From: Aphrocallistes beatrix
Taxonomy: Eukaryota > Porifera > Hexactinellida > Sceptrulophora > Aphrocallistidae
Direction of reading: 5' to 3'
Assembly: GCA_963281255.1 (NCBI GenBank)
Contig: OY725494.1
Span: 3,733,934 to 3,797,933 of the forward strand
DNA: 64,000 nucleotides
The notes beneath the pieces were generated by a model. That model was not told where the DNA came from. It saw nothing but the letters and a program-made list of their open reading frames with translations, and did no database searches. Position numbers and translations under genes: made by a program. This document shows positions 52,568 through 62,263 of this stretch, in pieces (position 1 is the first letter of the stretch; every line of letters starts with the position of its first letter).

Positions 52568-53046
52568 AGATTCTCCATAGTACCATAGAACTACTAGCTT
52601 CCCAGGATTATAAAGTAGATAGAGTTGTTGCGAATTAGATTACTGGCCTTTATAATATATCACTTGTTTGTAATGGTAAGTGGTAGCTTGCTTTGACTTT
52701 TGATTTTTTCTCCACTTTGAATTCCCTAATGTAGTTTCTTCACATTCTTTATTATCAAGATCTATCTAGACGATATCTACACGTATATTCAATTGATTTA
52801 TTCCCTAATATGATGAAAGTGTTTTATATTTTGTAGTTGTAATAACATATATTTTTATGGCAATGCTAGAGGATTTTAGAGATCTAGCTTCTGAAATTGA
52901 TGCGCAGCTCTGGTTAACGATGTATTATAATTAGTAAGTACGGGTAGCAATTAAGATTATTAGACATTTTCAAAACTTTACAATATACGTACAGTAACAT
53001 TTTCTGGATTACTCATTTGTATCAACTGCTAGTGAATCCAATGTCG

Positions 53047-56000
53047 CTACACAGCTCGATGCGCGGCTAAGACCACCCTGTTATAGCACCTTATTTCATC
53101 TGCTGTCAGATTCTGCCACACCTCCACATAATAGTCGAACCCATCCATGTCAAGCACCTCTTTGTTACTCGCCTTGCGGACAATGATGACGTGTGAATTA
53201 GTCACGGTCACTGCTGCAGGAATCTTCATGTGTTTCGCGGAATAGTACTCACTCTGAGTTTTGATTATGGAAAGCACGCTCAGTTGGTCGTAAGACGTAT
53301 TCGCATCGAAAATGCATATTTTCCCATCCTCAAGAAAGGTCCACACAGTGTCCACTCCCGCGTACATCATCGCTATCGGCGATATGATGTTGTCCACCGT
53401 CCCAGCCGTCTCGTACATGTCCATCATGTTGATGTGGTCAAGTCTTGGCTGTAGAGTTGAGGAAGATTTCGAGATATACTCCATCTTCTCTCTAAACTTC
53501 GTTTTAACATCTGAAAGGTGTGAAATTTCGCGGACAACTCGGCACTCCTCAGCTATCGGGAAGCTTTTCATTTTAAAGTTGGGTCCACCTTTTGGAACTG
53601 TCAAGAAATTGTGTTTTCTTGTTGGAGAATCCTCTTCTTGGGGACATTTTCTTAGTATGCTACCATTTCTGCCTAAAATTCTACTATCTTTCAAAATGGG
53701 CAATTCCGTAAATTGATGAACATTCTTCGTATGATAATCAATCTTCCACAGAATCAACTCGCGCTTGTCACTCAACCACACACACCTCCCCGCATATATC
53801 ATTTCACCCGTTTCTATGACGTCATTAATAGGTGGCAGCTCTCCTATCAGTTTAGGTTCATTGAAACTTAAGTCGTACATTACGACATGTGCTGCATTGT
53901 TCTTTCCATAGCTCAGCCACAGCTCGTTGTCATTGACAATGCAAGCGCCACTAACTAGGTTATCGCTTTTGAAAATGGTTAACCTGCAGAAGTGTGCAAT
54001 GTCAAATTTCGTATTGTTCAGGTCGATAAAATTTCCCGTAATCTTGAACTGGTAGTTGACGATTTCTCTTGTCATAATGGCGATGATATTCACTTCTATG
54101 GAAGATTCCGTTTCTTCCAATGGAAACACGATCAGTTTTCGAATGCAATCTTCTTCTTCCTGTTGAAACATGATGTCCATTTTAGAGAGGGTGAATAGCA
54201 ACACTACCCCTGGTTCTTCCTTCTTCTGAGAGGCAGCTACCCACATGAATGAGTTGTAGATCGCAACAGTGGTAACACATGGGTAGTCTATACGGATGTC
54301 ATTATAATACTCGCCTGTTGTCATTTTCATGAGTATTATGTCTGTCTCTTTATCAGTGGAACCGCATATGATGACTGCACTGTCATCTTGAATGGGACAA
54401 CGTTTGTGTTTCATGTCGATTGTCTCGATTTTGTAACCAAAACCATCACTTATTGTGTCACATCTCACATTTGAGTTCGCGTTAGGCAAACTCTTCTGGA
54501 AAGTTGGTGTACACGCGCGAAAGTCCGTATTGAAACTCCCAGACAAATCTTTGTTTGGGCTAGAGCTATTGATCAGAGAGATGTTGGTTCGAATGTGAGG
54601 GAACAAGTTATCTATCAAGTTACTGGGCAAACTGATCCCGCCTTCATTAGGCAGTTTCGTCGCTCTCATCTGATAGGCGCCTGATATTTCTCCGCGAATA
54701 TTGATGTTCCAAGATTTGTTCTTCATGATGAATTTGGGCTCAGACAGCTCCTGTAGGATTTCGTGTGTGCTAGGTCGCATTCGCGGCATCTGTTCCCAGC
54801 ACCTCTGAATCAGGCTGTACATGTAGTAAGGAATTTCCTTTGTGCTGCACTTAGGCCGTACTCCATTCCTCACCTTTTCTAGAGCATTCTTGTCTCCAGC
54901 TGCTGGGTTACGGCCGAAAAGCAGCTCGCATAGGAACATCGCATACGAATAGACGTCTACTTTCTCATTGACTGAGATGTAAACTCCTTGCTCCGGGTAG
55001 AGCTCGGGTGCCATGAAGCCCAAAGTACCCTTGTATCCCCTGACACCTTTAGGTATAATTGTTTGTGCGATTCCATAGTCAGTTAGCTTGACATGAGTGC
55101 GTGAAGCAATATCCAATGTTTGTACCAACACGTTTGCAGATTTCAGATCGAAATATACAATCTTATTTCGGTGCAGGTAGTTCAATGCTGATGCAATCTC
55201 GATTGCTATTTGATGCGTGAGTACTGAGCCTAGCACTCCATTCTGCATAGACCCCAGTCCGTACTCCTCCAAGTGGTAGTCTAGAACTCTGTTGAGGGAG
55301 CTGTGTGCCGCGTACTCTAACACCAGACAGAGCGGGCTGGTTGTAACTGCGATAATTCCCATTAGGTAAGGATGCTGGAGCTTTTGTAGGAAGACCGCTT
55401 CTTTACGCATTTCTAAAAACTCTGTAGTTTTCTTCGTCAGAGCGAGCTGAGGAGCATTCAGAACCTTCACAGCTACGTCCCGCCCCTTGAACATGTGTTT
55501 GTAGACGACTCCTTCGGACCCCTCGCCAATCTTAGTCGCGATATTCTTGTCGAAATTCAGCTCTTGTTCAGTAACTAGGATATGATTCGGCTGATCTTTT
55601 AAGAAATACTCGGGCAGCAGATCTTGAATTTGATATTTCCTTCCGCTCATTTCGCAATGGTAAGAATCTTCTTTGGAATCAAGTAGCTCCTCCACTGATA
55701 GCATGTGTAGCCGAGCGTTGTCTTCAATACAGCCCTCACAAGGCAGCATCCTGCAGCAGCTATCTCTAATTGCTTCGAACTGCTCGTTTCTAGAAAGATT
55801 CTCGATTATATCACATATACTACCCAGCCTCTGTAACCCCTTGCATGCATCTTTACTGTAGATTGAGACGGAGATGTAATAAGTCAGACCAGCTCGACGT
55901 AACTCTAAAGTTTGCTCGTCAATTATTTTTCTTCCACGCATTATTTGTGCGCAGAGTAGACTGTTTGATAACTTATCGATATTAGCCTGAGTGATTAGAA

Positions 56001-59000
56001 TGTGTTCGCTATCAAAAAATGCCTCAATTCCGTTTTTCCAAAGCACAAGATTCCAAACTTTTGGTGTAAACTGGAAGTCGGATGTCCGCTTAGATTGTGA
56101 AGTCAGGTAGACTATCAGCAGCGTGAAGAAGTGACGGGGAATTTTCTCGAAGCAGTAGTACCTGCTATGTTTCGGTGTCTCTATCATTCTATTATTTCCT
56201 TTCATTTGCGTGTAAAATGAACCTTCAAAATCTAAATCAGTACGTGCGATAATGGCTGGTCTCTCAGTGTGCAAGAACTGGACTGCTAGCATAATCTTCT
56301 CGGTGATGGTGAATGCTAGCTCGTACTGCTCAAGGATGGCGAGGATAGCACTGGTAACCATTTCACTTGATGTGTAGTTCAGGATTACTTCTTTCAAGTC
56401 TTCTACGGACGTCTTACCACACTCTGTCGTGATGGTGATAGCAGATGTAGATACAAACCTGAGTAAGAAATCGTAAAGAATTTTAGGTCGCATGAAGTAA
56501 AAATTGTCCAAGTTTGCCCAGGTATCACTGCAGTGGAAGAGGTAGCCGCAAGATTGGAGGAGATTGATAAACTCTCCCATATCTTGATCGGACCAGCAAT
56601 GTCCTCTAGCTAGGCTCTCGCATAGACCAATAAATTCATTTCTGTGGTACGCAAATTCTCTCTCTTTCCCGGTATTCTTATGGCTCTTCTCTTCTACATA
56701 GGACAATATCTTTTGCATGTATTCAGGAACCTTCTTTAGCTTACTGCATAAACTCTGTCCCCACTGGTACACCTCTTTTCGTACTGCTTCTCCTTCCTTG
56801 AACATAAAGGTGGTATGAAGCCTGCCAATCGGTTCCCAGTTTTGGAATGTGTTTATGGTTTCTCTTTGCTCTTTCTTTTCGATCTGTTGTGATATGCCAA
56901 GAAACAGAGAAATTCTCTCTGGCTTGACATTGAGCATTGGGTCGTATAGAGCTTGCAACCATTCCTTCACCTCGAACCACCCAGTATACCTCTTTGTAAT
57001 ATCGTTGGCTATTATGTAGAGAGTCCTTTCACTCTCGATGATAGAACTGATCGCGTTAAATCCGTCTATATTGTCTATGACCCAAACGCGGACCTTTAGA
57101 GGTGGTTTAAGTGACTTTCCCGTAAAAAATGACTCGTTTGTTCTTCCCCCTGGGTATAGCTGGACATCAAACATTGTAATGTTTTCGTGCTTTGGACTTC
57201 CTAAAACGAGCTTTTTACGACTCACTCCTCGGAGGTCCAGTTCCAACTTCTGCAAAATCACACTCGGATACCCTAATAACACTAACTGAATGGAATGCAG
57301 AGTTTCTGAGTTAAGCCGAATGTCCTCCAAGTAACTCATTATCTTTCCGGCTGTAAGGAAGACCTGGCCGGGTCCTGGCTGGTATTCTTTAGGCAGGTTA
57401 GCCAATGGCGTCCCATGTACGCTGATTACGTTCAACTTCTGTAGGAGGCTTAGCTCAGGAGTTAAGTCGTTCAGATTCGGGTTCGAGTTTAGGTAGAGGA
57501 ATCTTAGATTTTTGAGACAGTTGACTAGGCTGGGTACCGTATCTAGGTCGTTATGAGAGAGATCTAGAGAGATGAGTGTCTTCTCAAAGCAGTTCAGGTC
57601 TGGGAATGTATTCTCGTAATGCATGTTTATTCCTGATATTGCGTAGTAATCGTGTGTGAAAAGAAGTGGGTTGTTGGCTAGTTTCAGTTCACTGAGCTGG
57701 CACTCCCATGCACTAGCAGTTGGGAACTCGTGGAGGTTGTTGTAGTTTAGGTCGAGGGAGAGGAGCATGCGTAATTTTACGATGAACAGTGGTATCCAGG
57801 TGAATTTGTTTTTAGCTAACAACATTTTACGAAGAGTCATCTTCCATAGACCTGGCGGATGCTCGAAGGGGAATGAACAAAGTCTGTTTGATGAGAGATC
57901 AATTATTTCAATTCGAGAGCTAAGGTGCCAATTGACTGGAAAACTTTCTATATTATTTTCCATACATTTTAGCTCAATCAGCCTCCTGAATTGTCCGATT
58001 TCTTCTGGCATTGTTTCCAAGAGATTGGCTGAGAGGTCTATTATTTTGATATGCGAATCAGAAGCAGCCTGCAAATAGTTAGTATAGGGATTCTCTACAA
58101 AAAAAGTGAACCTCAGAATTTTGTTTTGACAGAAGTATGCCCTTTCTATGTGAGACATGCAGAGATAGATGAAGGGCAGTTCCTTCAACCTATTTTGTTT
58201 CATGTCCAGCAGGACTATCTGGTTGTTACAAGGATAACTGAGTTCGGGTAACGCTTCTATTCTGTTGTTCTGAAGTATCAGAACTTTAAGCATGGGTAGC
58301 TGCCCATTGAAGAACTCAGGAATCACATTTTCTAACTGGTTCTTAGAGAGGTCAATTGAAATGATGCTGTAGTCGGTTAGAGATTTAAGTATTCGTGTGT
58401 TTACGTTTGTCCAGCGTCTCCAATTCATTTCACTCCAACACGCCTCTGCACTGTTCCCAATCACAATCGTCCCTTCCCCTGGTGCCGTGCTCTTCACTAC
58501 TCTATCCTTAACCGGATTCAGGTTCTTACGCATCAGATACGACACTAACTTCTCATTATCCGCTTCATTTGCTAGTCTCAAGGCGTCCTTAAATTTGTGC
58601 GATTTTCCCTGCACTCTGAGTAACTCTTCGAGAATTAAATATATATCATAGCCTTCCTTCCGAGTTGCGACGAAGTCGATCAGTGTATCTGCATCATTAT
58701 CGTCGATATTGACATCCAGGAAGATGAGGTACTTCACTGTCTTCGTGTCGAGGTTGACAACAGCGATTGTTAAGAAGTCTTCGAGGAGGACTGCCCCATG
58801 GTTGTGTACTATTTTCAGCATTTCGATTTGTTTACTTTTAACAGATAGTTCTGCTAACACGGTCAGGGAGTTAGCATCGAACATAGTATGGTAATGGAGT
58901 AGGAACATTTCGGTACATAGGATGCAGCCGTGCTGGACAAATATCTCTGTCGTTTTTAAAATCTCTTCGGGTGTAAGTCCAAGTTCTCCTATCATCCCTG

Positions 59001-59130
59001 TGGTCTCATCACAACCTATTTCGTGTTTTAAGAAAGTGCATAGAAATTCCTTAAGTTTTTCATCTTCGATCACCTGACTGATCAGCTCTATTTCTCTGAC
59101 ATTGTCTGACTCATTATCTCGATTTGCCAT
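53047..59130 (-). CDS. LRRK-type ROCO kinase with degenerate Roc domain, intronless
   Basis: One 2027-codon frame. Residues about 60-220 look like helical/ankyrin-type repeats, and LRRs lie at about 250-590 (ISIDLSKNQLENV, IDLSANLLETMPEEIGQ). A Roc-like segment at about 610-745 lacks the GTPase motifs: LVLLGYPSVILQK stands where GxxxxGKT is expected, VWVIDNIDGF replaces the WDxxG box, and FLGISQQ replaces THxD. A COR-like region follows (to about 1140). The kinase spans about 1190-1460: GEGSEGVVYKH, VAVKVL, YFDLKSANVL, the LRRK-specific DYGIAQ, and MAPELYPEQG. The R of the HRD/YRD loop is F. The C-terminal roughly 480 residues fit a WD40 propeller. Domain order equals LRRK1/2. Confidence 0.9.
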   Translation of the reverse strand: MANRDNESDNVREIELISQVIEDEKLKEFLCTFLKHEIGCDETTGMIGELGLTPEEILKTTEIFVQHGCILCTEMFLLHYHTMFDANSLTVLAELSVKSKQIEMLKIVHNHGAVLLEDFLTIAVVNLDTKTVKYLIFLDVNIDDNDADTLIDFVATRKEGYDIYLILEELLRVQGKSHKFKDALRLANEADNEKLVSYLMRKNLNPVKDRVVKSTAPGEGTIVIGNSAEACWSEMNWRRWTNVNTRILKSLTDYSIISIDLSKNQLENVIPEFFNGQLPMLKVLILQNNRIEALPELSYPCNNQIVLLDMKQNRLKELPFIYLCMSHIERAYFCQNKILRFTFFVENPYTNYLQAASDSHIKIIDLSANLLETMPEEIGQFRRLIELKCMENNIESFPVNWHLSSRIEIIDLSSNRLCSFPFEHPPGLWKMTLRKMLLAKNKFTWIPLFIVKLRMLLSLDLNYNNLHEFPTASAWECQLSELKLANNPLLFTHDYYAISGINMHYENTFPDLNCFEKTLISLDLSHNDLDTVPSLVNCLKNLRFLYLNSNPNLNDLTPELSLLQKLNVISVHGTPLANLPKEYQPGPGQVFLTAGKIMSYLEDIRLNSETLHSIQLVLLGYPSVILQKLELDLRGVSRKKLVLGSPKHENITMFDVQLYPGGRTNESFFTGKSLKPPLKVRVWVIDNIDGFNAISSIIESERTLYIIANDITKRYTGWFEVKEWLQALYDPMLNVKPERISLFLGISQQIEKKEQRETINTFQNWEPIGRLHTTFMFKEGEAVRKEVYQWGQSLCSKLKKVPEYMQKILSYVEEKSHKNTGKEREFAYHRNEFIGLCESLARGHCWSDQDMGEFINLLQSCGYLFHCSDTWANLDNFYFMRPKILYDFLLRFVSTSAITITTECGKTSVEDLKEVILNYTSSEMVTSAILAILEQYELAFTITEKIMLAVQFLHTERPAIIARTDLDFEGSFYTQMKGNNRMIETPKHSRYYCFEKIPRHFFTLLIVYLTSQSKRTSDFQFTPKVWNLVLWKNGIEAFFDSEHILITQANIDKLSNSLLCAQIMRGRKIIDEQTLELRRAGLTYYISVSIYSKDACKGLQRLGSICDIIENLSRNEQFEAIRDSCCRMLPCEGCIEDNARLHMLSVEELLDSKEDSYHCEMSGRKYQIQDLLPEYFLKDQPNHILVTEQELNFDKNIATKIGEGSEGVVYKHMFKGRDVAVKVLNAPQLALTKKTTEFLEMRKEAVFLQKLQHPYLMGIIAVTTSPLCLVLEYAAHSSLNRVLDYHLEEYGLGSMQNGVLGSVLTHQIAIEIASALNYLHRNKIVYFDLKSANVLVQTLDIASRTHVKLTDYGIAQTIIPKGVRGYKGTLGFMAPELYPEQGVYISVNEKVDVYSYAMFLCELLFGRNPAAGDKNALEKVRNGVRPKCSTKEIPYYMYSLIQRCWEQMPRMRPSTHEILQELSEPKFIMKNKSWNINIRGEISGAYQMRATKLPNEGGISLPSNLIDNLFPHIRTNISLINSSSPNKDLSGSFNTDFRACTPTFQKSLPNANSNVRCDTISDGFGYKIETIDMKHKRCPIQDDSAVIICGSTDKETDIILMKMTTGEYYNDIRIDYPCVTTVAIYNSFMWVAASQKKEEPGVVLLFTLSKMDIMFQQEEEDCIRKLIVFPLEETESSIEVNIIAIMTREIVNYQFKITGNFIDLNNTKFDIAHFCRLTIFKSDNLVSGACIVNDNELWLSYGKNNAAHVVMYDLSFNEPKLIGELPPINDVIETGEMIYAGRCVWLSDKRELILWKIDYHTKNVHQFTELPILKDSRILGRNGSILRKCPQEEDSPTRKHNFLTVPKGGPNFKMKSFPIAEECRVVREISHLSDVKTKFREKMEYISKSSSTLQPRLDHINMMDMYETAGTVDNIISPIAMMYAGVDTVWTFLEDGKICIFDANTSYDQLSVLSIIKTQSEYYSAKHMKIPAAVTVTNSHVIIVRKASNKEVLDMDGFDYYVEVWQNLTADEIRCYNRVVLAAHRAV

Positions 59131-59644
59131 GTTGCAGTAAGACTGTGCCTTGTTCTATCCTAATTATTCATTTGATACAGCTAGTCCTATTTCTAAATGG
59201 GTATCGAATGTTATTCCGACATCTATTGTAACTCCACTACAGTACACTACTACCCACTTCATCTACACTAGTACGTTAGAGTGAATTCCTTTTTGAGGAG
59301 ACATCCTTTTGGAAGTCTCGAGTTCAGTTGAATGCGATTTTTTTTCAATCTGATAGCATATTACTTTATACGCAAGAAATGATATCTGTGAATAACTAAT
59401 TGTTTCATTCATTGATTTCCTCTTGTTATCCTTTTATTGACCAAAAAAAAGAGCAATTATAGGATAGGTTCAGTCCAAATTTTTGCAGGTACAACATTTT
59501 ATAATACGTAAACTTCCAAGGAATAAATACCGATTTGTCTGACAACATCCTAGCTATGTGGCTCATCAGATATGTCTTATCAGAAATATTCGTGTACCAA
59601 ACTTTATTAATATACTTTGTACGTTAGTTAGTCTTAGCTGAAAC
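59131..59644. promoter_or_regulatory. bidirectional promoter interval, LRRK-type gene and mL32
   Basis: This 514-bp gap separates the divergent starts of the minus-strand kinase gene and the plus-strand mL32 gene. It must hold both promoters. I see no unmistakable TATA or other element. Confidence 0.4.
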
Positions 59645-60067
59645 ATGTCCTATTTGGTCCAGTTGATCTCAAAGATTTTCCCACTCGAGTTCGGCCTTGT
59701 TATCCCCGTTTGTACACAAACAACTTCGGAAAGCGTTGAAGGGCCAGCTGGGATTCTTTGGGCGTATGCACCCAAGCAGAAGAGTCTGTCAGGTCGCACA
59801 AAGCGAAGAGAGCTACGATACGTCATCCCCCTGAAAACAGGGATAACAGGATGTCCCTCGTGCGGACACCCAATCATGTTCCCCAGGTTATGTGGGAATT
59901 GTCTGAGGTATGTGATTTCACGCGAGTGGGAGTACAGGAAAGAGCACTACACTATGGAGAGGCTGGAGAAGTTGATGGAACGATGGGAAATGATGAAAAG
60001 TGACTGGAAATCATCCCCTTATCTGAAACCTAGCTCTCAACGAACGTCATCAGACGAAATACTTTAG
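59645..60067 (+). CDS. MRPL32: mitochondrial ribosomal protein bL32m
   Basis: This intronless gene encodes 140 residues. The core TKRRELRYVIPLKTGITGC precedes a zinc-ribbon with CPSCGHPIMFPRLCGNC, two CxxC pairs as in bL32m. A basic helical C-terminal segment follows (SREWEYRKEHYTMERLEKLM). The N-terminal roughly 50 residues would be the mitochondrial targeting and maturation segment, which in other species is cleaved by the m-AAA protease. All four zinc-binding cysteines are present. It is divergently placed from the LRRK-type gene and upstream of another mitochondrial gene, ISCA2. Confidence 0.85.
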   Translation: MSYLVQLISKIFPLEFGLVIPVCTQTTSESVEGPAGILWAYAPKQKSLSGRTKRRELRYVIPLKTGITGCPSCGHPIMFPRLCGNCLRYVISREWEYRKEHYTMERLEKLMERWEMMKSDWKSSPYLKPSSQRTSSDEIL

Positions 60068-60455
60068 TCACTTATTCCATTATTCTTTCATACTTTCGAC
60101 ATAGTGATTGATTCCAAATATTAAATCGAGTTTATAGGGAGTGTTTACTTTAATCGCTCATACCACACCCAATTTATATGCACAAATTTCTGTTGGCATA
60201 GTGCAACTCAAGAACACTAACAGGTGTGAAAATATAAGTTACGCGTATACATAGCTATGTGCGTATGATGAAACATTGTGAAATATTCGAATTCTGTTCT
60301 TTAAGTGCCAAAATTGGAATTTTCCGCTAGGTGCTATAAATAGGTGTAGATCAGTTATTTAATCATATTTTAAAGGAAAGTTTAATAAACTAATACAGTC
60401 CTCCCTCTATATCTGTAAATAAAGGTTCAAGTTAGTTATTCTGTTGAGAGATAGA
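60068..60455. other. spacer between mL32 and ISCA2
   Basis: AT-rich; no feature recognised apart from the expected 3' UTR and promoter. Confidence 0.35.
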
Positions 60456-60980
60456 ATGTCGTTAGCACGAGTTATGAATTGCTCACACTTATTGAAGAAC
60501 TCCATCATCTGGAGACTTACACCAAGGATCCTACATGTATACTCGTCAACTTTGGCTACACACCACCTCCCAGTAAGAAAACCAAATCCGATATATAACA
60601 CCTCACTAGTGAGATTCTCAAATGTTCCGACAGTAGATAACTCCGATACGAATATAAAGATACTGATAAAAGATAGCTATGTCACTCGGTATCATCAGGT
60701 GGTGACAGATCCCAGTGAGTTCATAAGACTGTCAGTAGAGGGGGGCGGTTGCTCTGGCTTCCAATACGAGTTCAAAATTGGTTCTAAGTTGGAGGAGGAT
60801 GACGTGTTGATAGAACAAGATGGTGCTAAACTGGTGATTGATACGATATCTCTAGACCTACTGAACGGAGCCAGCGTGGAGTATCACGAGGAGTTGATCC
60901 GCTCTTCCTTCCGAGTCGTGGACATACCTAATGTTGAGTCGGGCTGTTCATGCGGTGCCTCATTCTCACTCAAAGTTTAA
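60456..60980 (+). CDS. ISCA2: iron-sulfur cluster assembly protein ISCA2 (A-type carrier)
   Basis: The gene is intronless. I take the ATG at 60456 (MSLARVMNCSHLLKNS), because the frame upstream of it has no ATG. The product has 174 residues. The basic head is a mitochondrial presequence. The A-type domain carries SVEGGGCSGFQYEF, a middle block LIEQDGAKLVIDTISLDLL and the end NVESGCSCGASFSLKV, supplying the three conserved cysteines (C-x-n-CxC). With ISCA1 and IBA57 it makes [4Fe-4S] clusters for mitochondrial enzymes. The match to vertebrate ISCA2 (ELIRSSF, GCSCGSSF) is close. Confidence 0.95.
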   Translation: MSLARVMNCSHLLKNSIIWRLTPRILHVYSSTLATHHLPVRKPNPIYNTSLVRFSNVPTVDNSDTNIKILIKDSYVTRYHQVVTDPSEFIRLSVEGGGCSGFQYEFKIGSKLEEDDVLIEQDGAKLVIDTISLDLLNGASVEYHEELIRSSFRVVDIPNVESGCSCGASFSLKV

Positions 60981-61678
60981 CGGCCGTCTTAATACTATCT
61001 TGCGGAATAATTCATAAAGCTTGTTAATTAAATCGCTTGTAAAATTATGATACGTATTTTCCTCTTATATTTGACATTTTTTAATGGGAATTGTATTATT
61101 CCTGAGAATCACTGTTTCTAGATACGTATTATACTAGACCGTCCTATTGTATGTTCTTCCTGTTTAATAGGGAAAGAAGAACACAATGCATGCTCGGGAT
61201 CCGAACACCTCAGTTTCTCGGCACTCAAAAATTGTTCGGGTAATTGAAATCAATAACAAAATCTAATTGTAAATTTGGTTTGTTTCGACGGTGTTACAAA
61301 GTAGATTTCTCCACTACTATTTCACTATTACAGTTGCAAATCACTGCACATGAACCATTGATATTATTCTCAACACACCATGGTTAATATGATACTTCAA
61401 AGTTAAAGGTAAATTACGGCGTTTGATTTGCAACTAGGAATTTTTAAAATATTTCCCCTGTCCCAAATTAGGAATTTGGTGGTTTGGACCTTGTCATTAA
61501 TCCTTTTCATCGTATCTTGCTCGCTTAGAAAGAGCTTACCTAACTAATTAAGCCGATACTGTTAATTTCATTAATCGATATGCTTGCTACTATTTTATGT
61601 ATGTAATTGAAATCAAAATCTAATTTTAGTTTTATAGTATTTGTACTGTATTCAGAATTTGCATTTTGATTGGTAGTT
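60981..61678. other. AT-rich spacer upstream of the GLG1-like gene
   Basis: No supported gene or repeat. The short antisense frame at 61540-61752 has no coding character. Confidence 0.4.
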
Positions 61679-62204
61679 ATGAAGGTGCAGGTCTTGTTAT
61701 GCCTCTCAATCCTTGTGATTCTCTCTCTTCTTTCTGAGTCTAAGACCGTCAAAAATGCGAGTCACAAAGCTAAGAAGAGCGAATCAGGAAGCAAAAAGCA
61801 AGAAAAAGTTGAAATAACTGACAAAAATGAAAATAAGGCCTTGGAAAATCTTCTGAAGCATTGCTCTGATCCAATCAAGAGTCACTGTGGGAGCAGCTCT
61901 AAGAACAAAGAAAATAACTACATAGAAATGATAGTATGTATGGAGAGCAACTTGAATAGCCTGGATGCAGAATGCCAGGTAGCTTTCTTCAATTACAGAT
62001 TCCAACTATACACCGACAACTCTGTGCTGGATGTTCTGGAGACAAACTGTGGAGATGACCTGGCTGCTCAATGCGAGGGGAAGAAGGAGGCAGAGAGGAT
62101 GGAATGTCTCTTCATAGCCGATGCAGGGAATGTCGATTACCAAGAGAAGTGCCACTCATACGCTAGACAGCTTGGACAGGTGGGTGATCTGATCTGTTTG
62201 CTTT

Positions 62205-62263
<59 letters not shown>

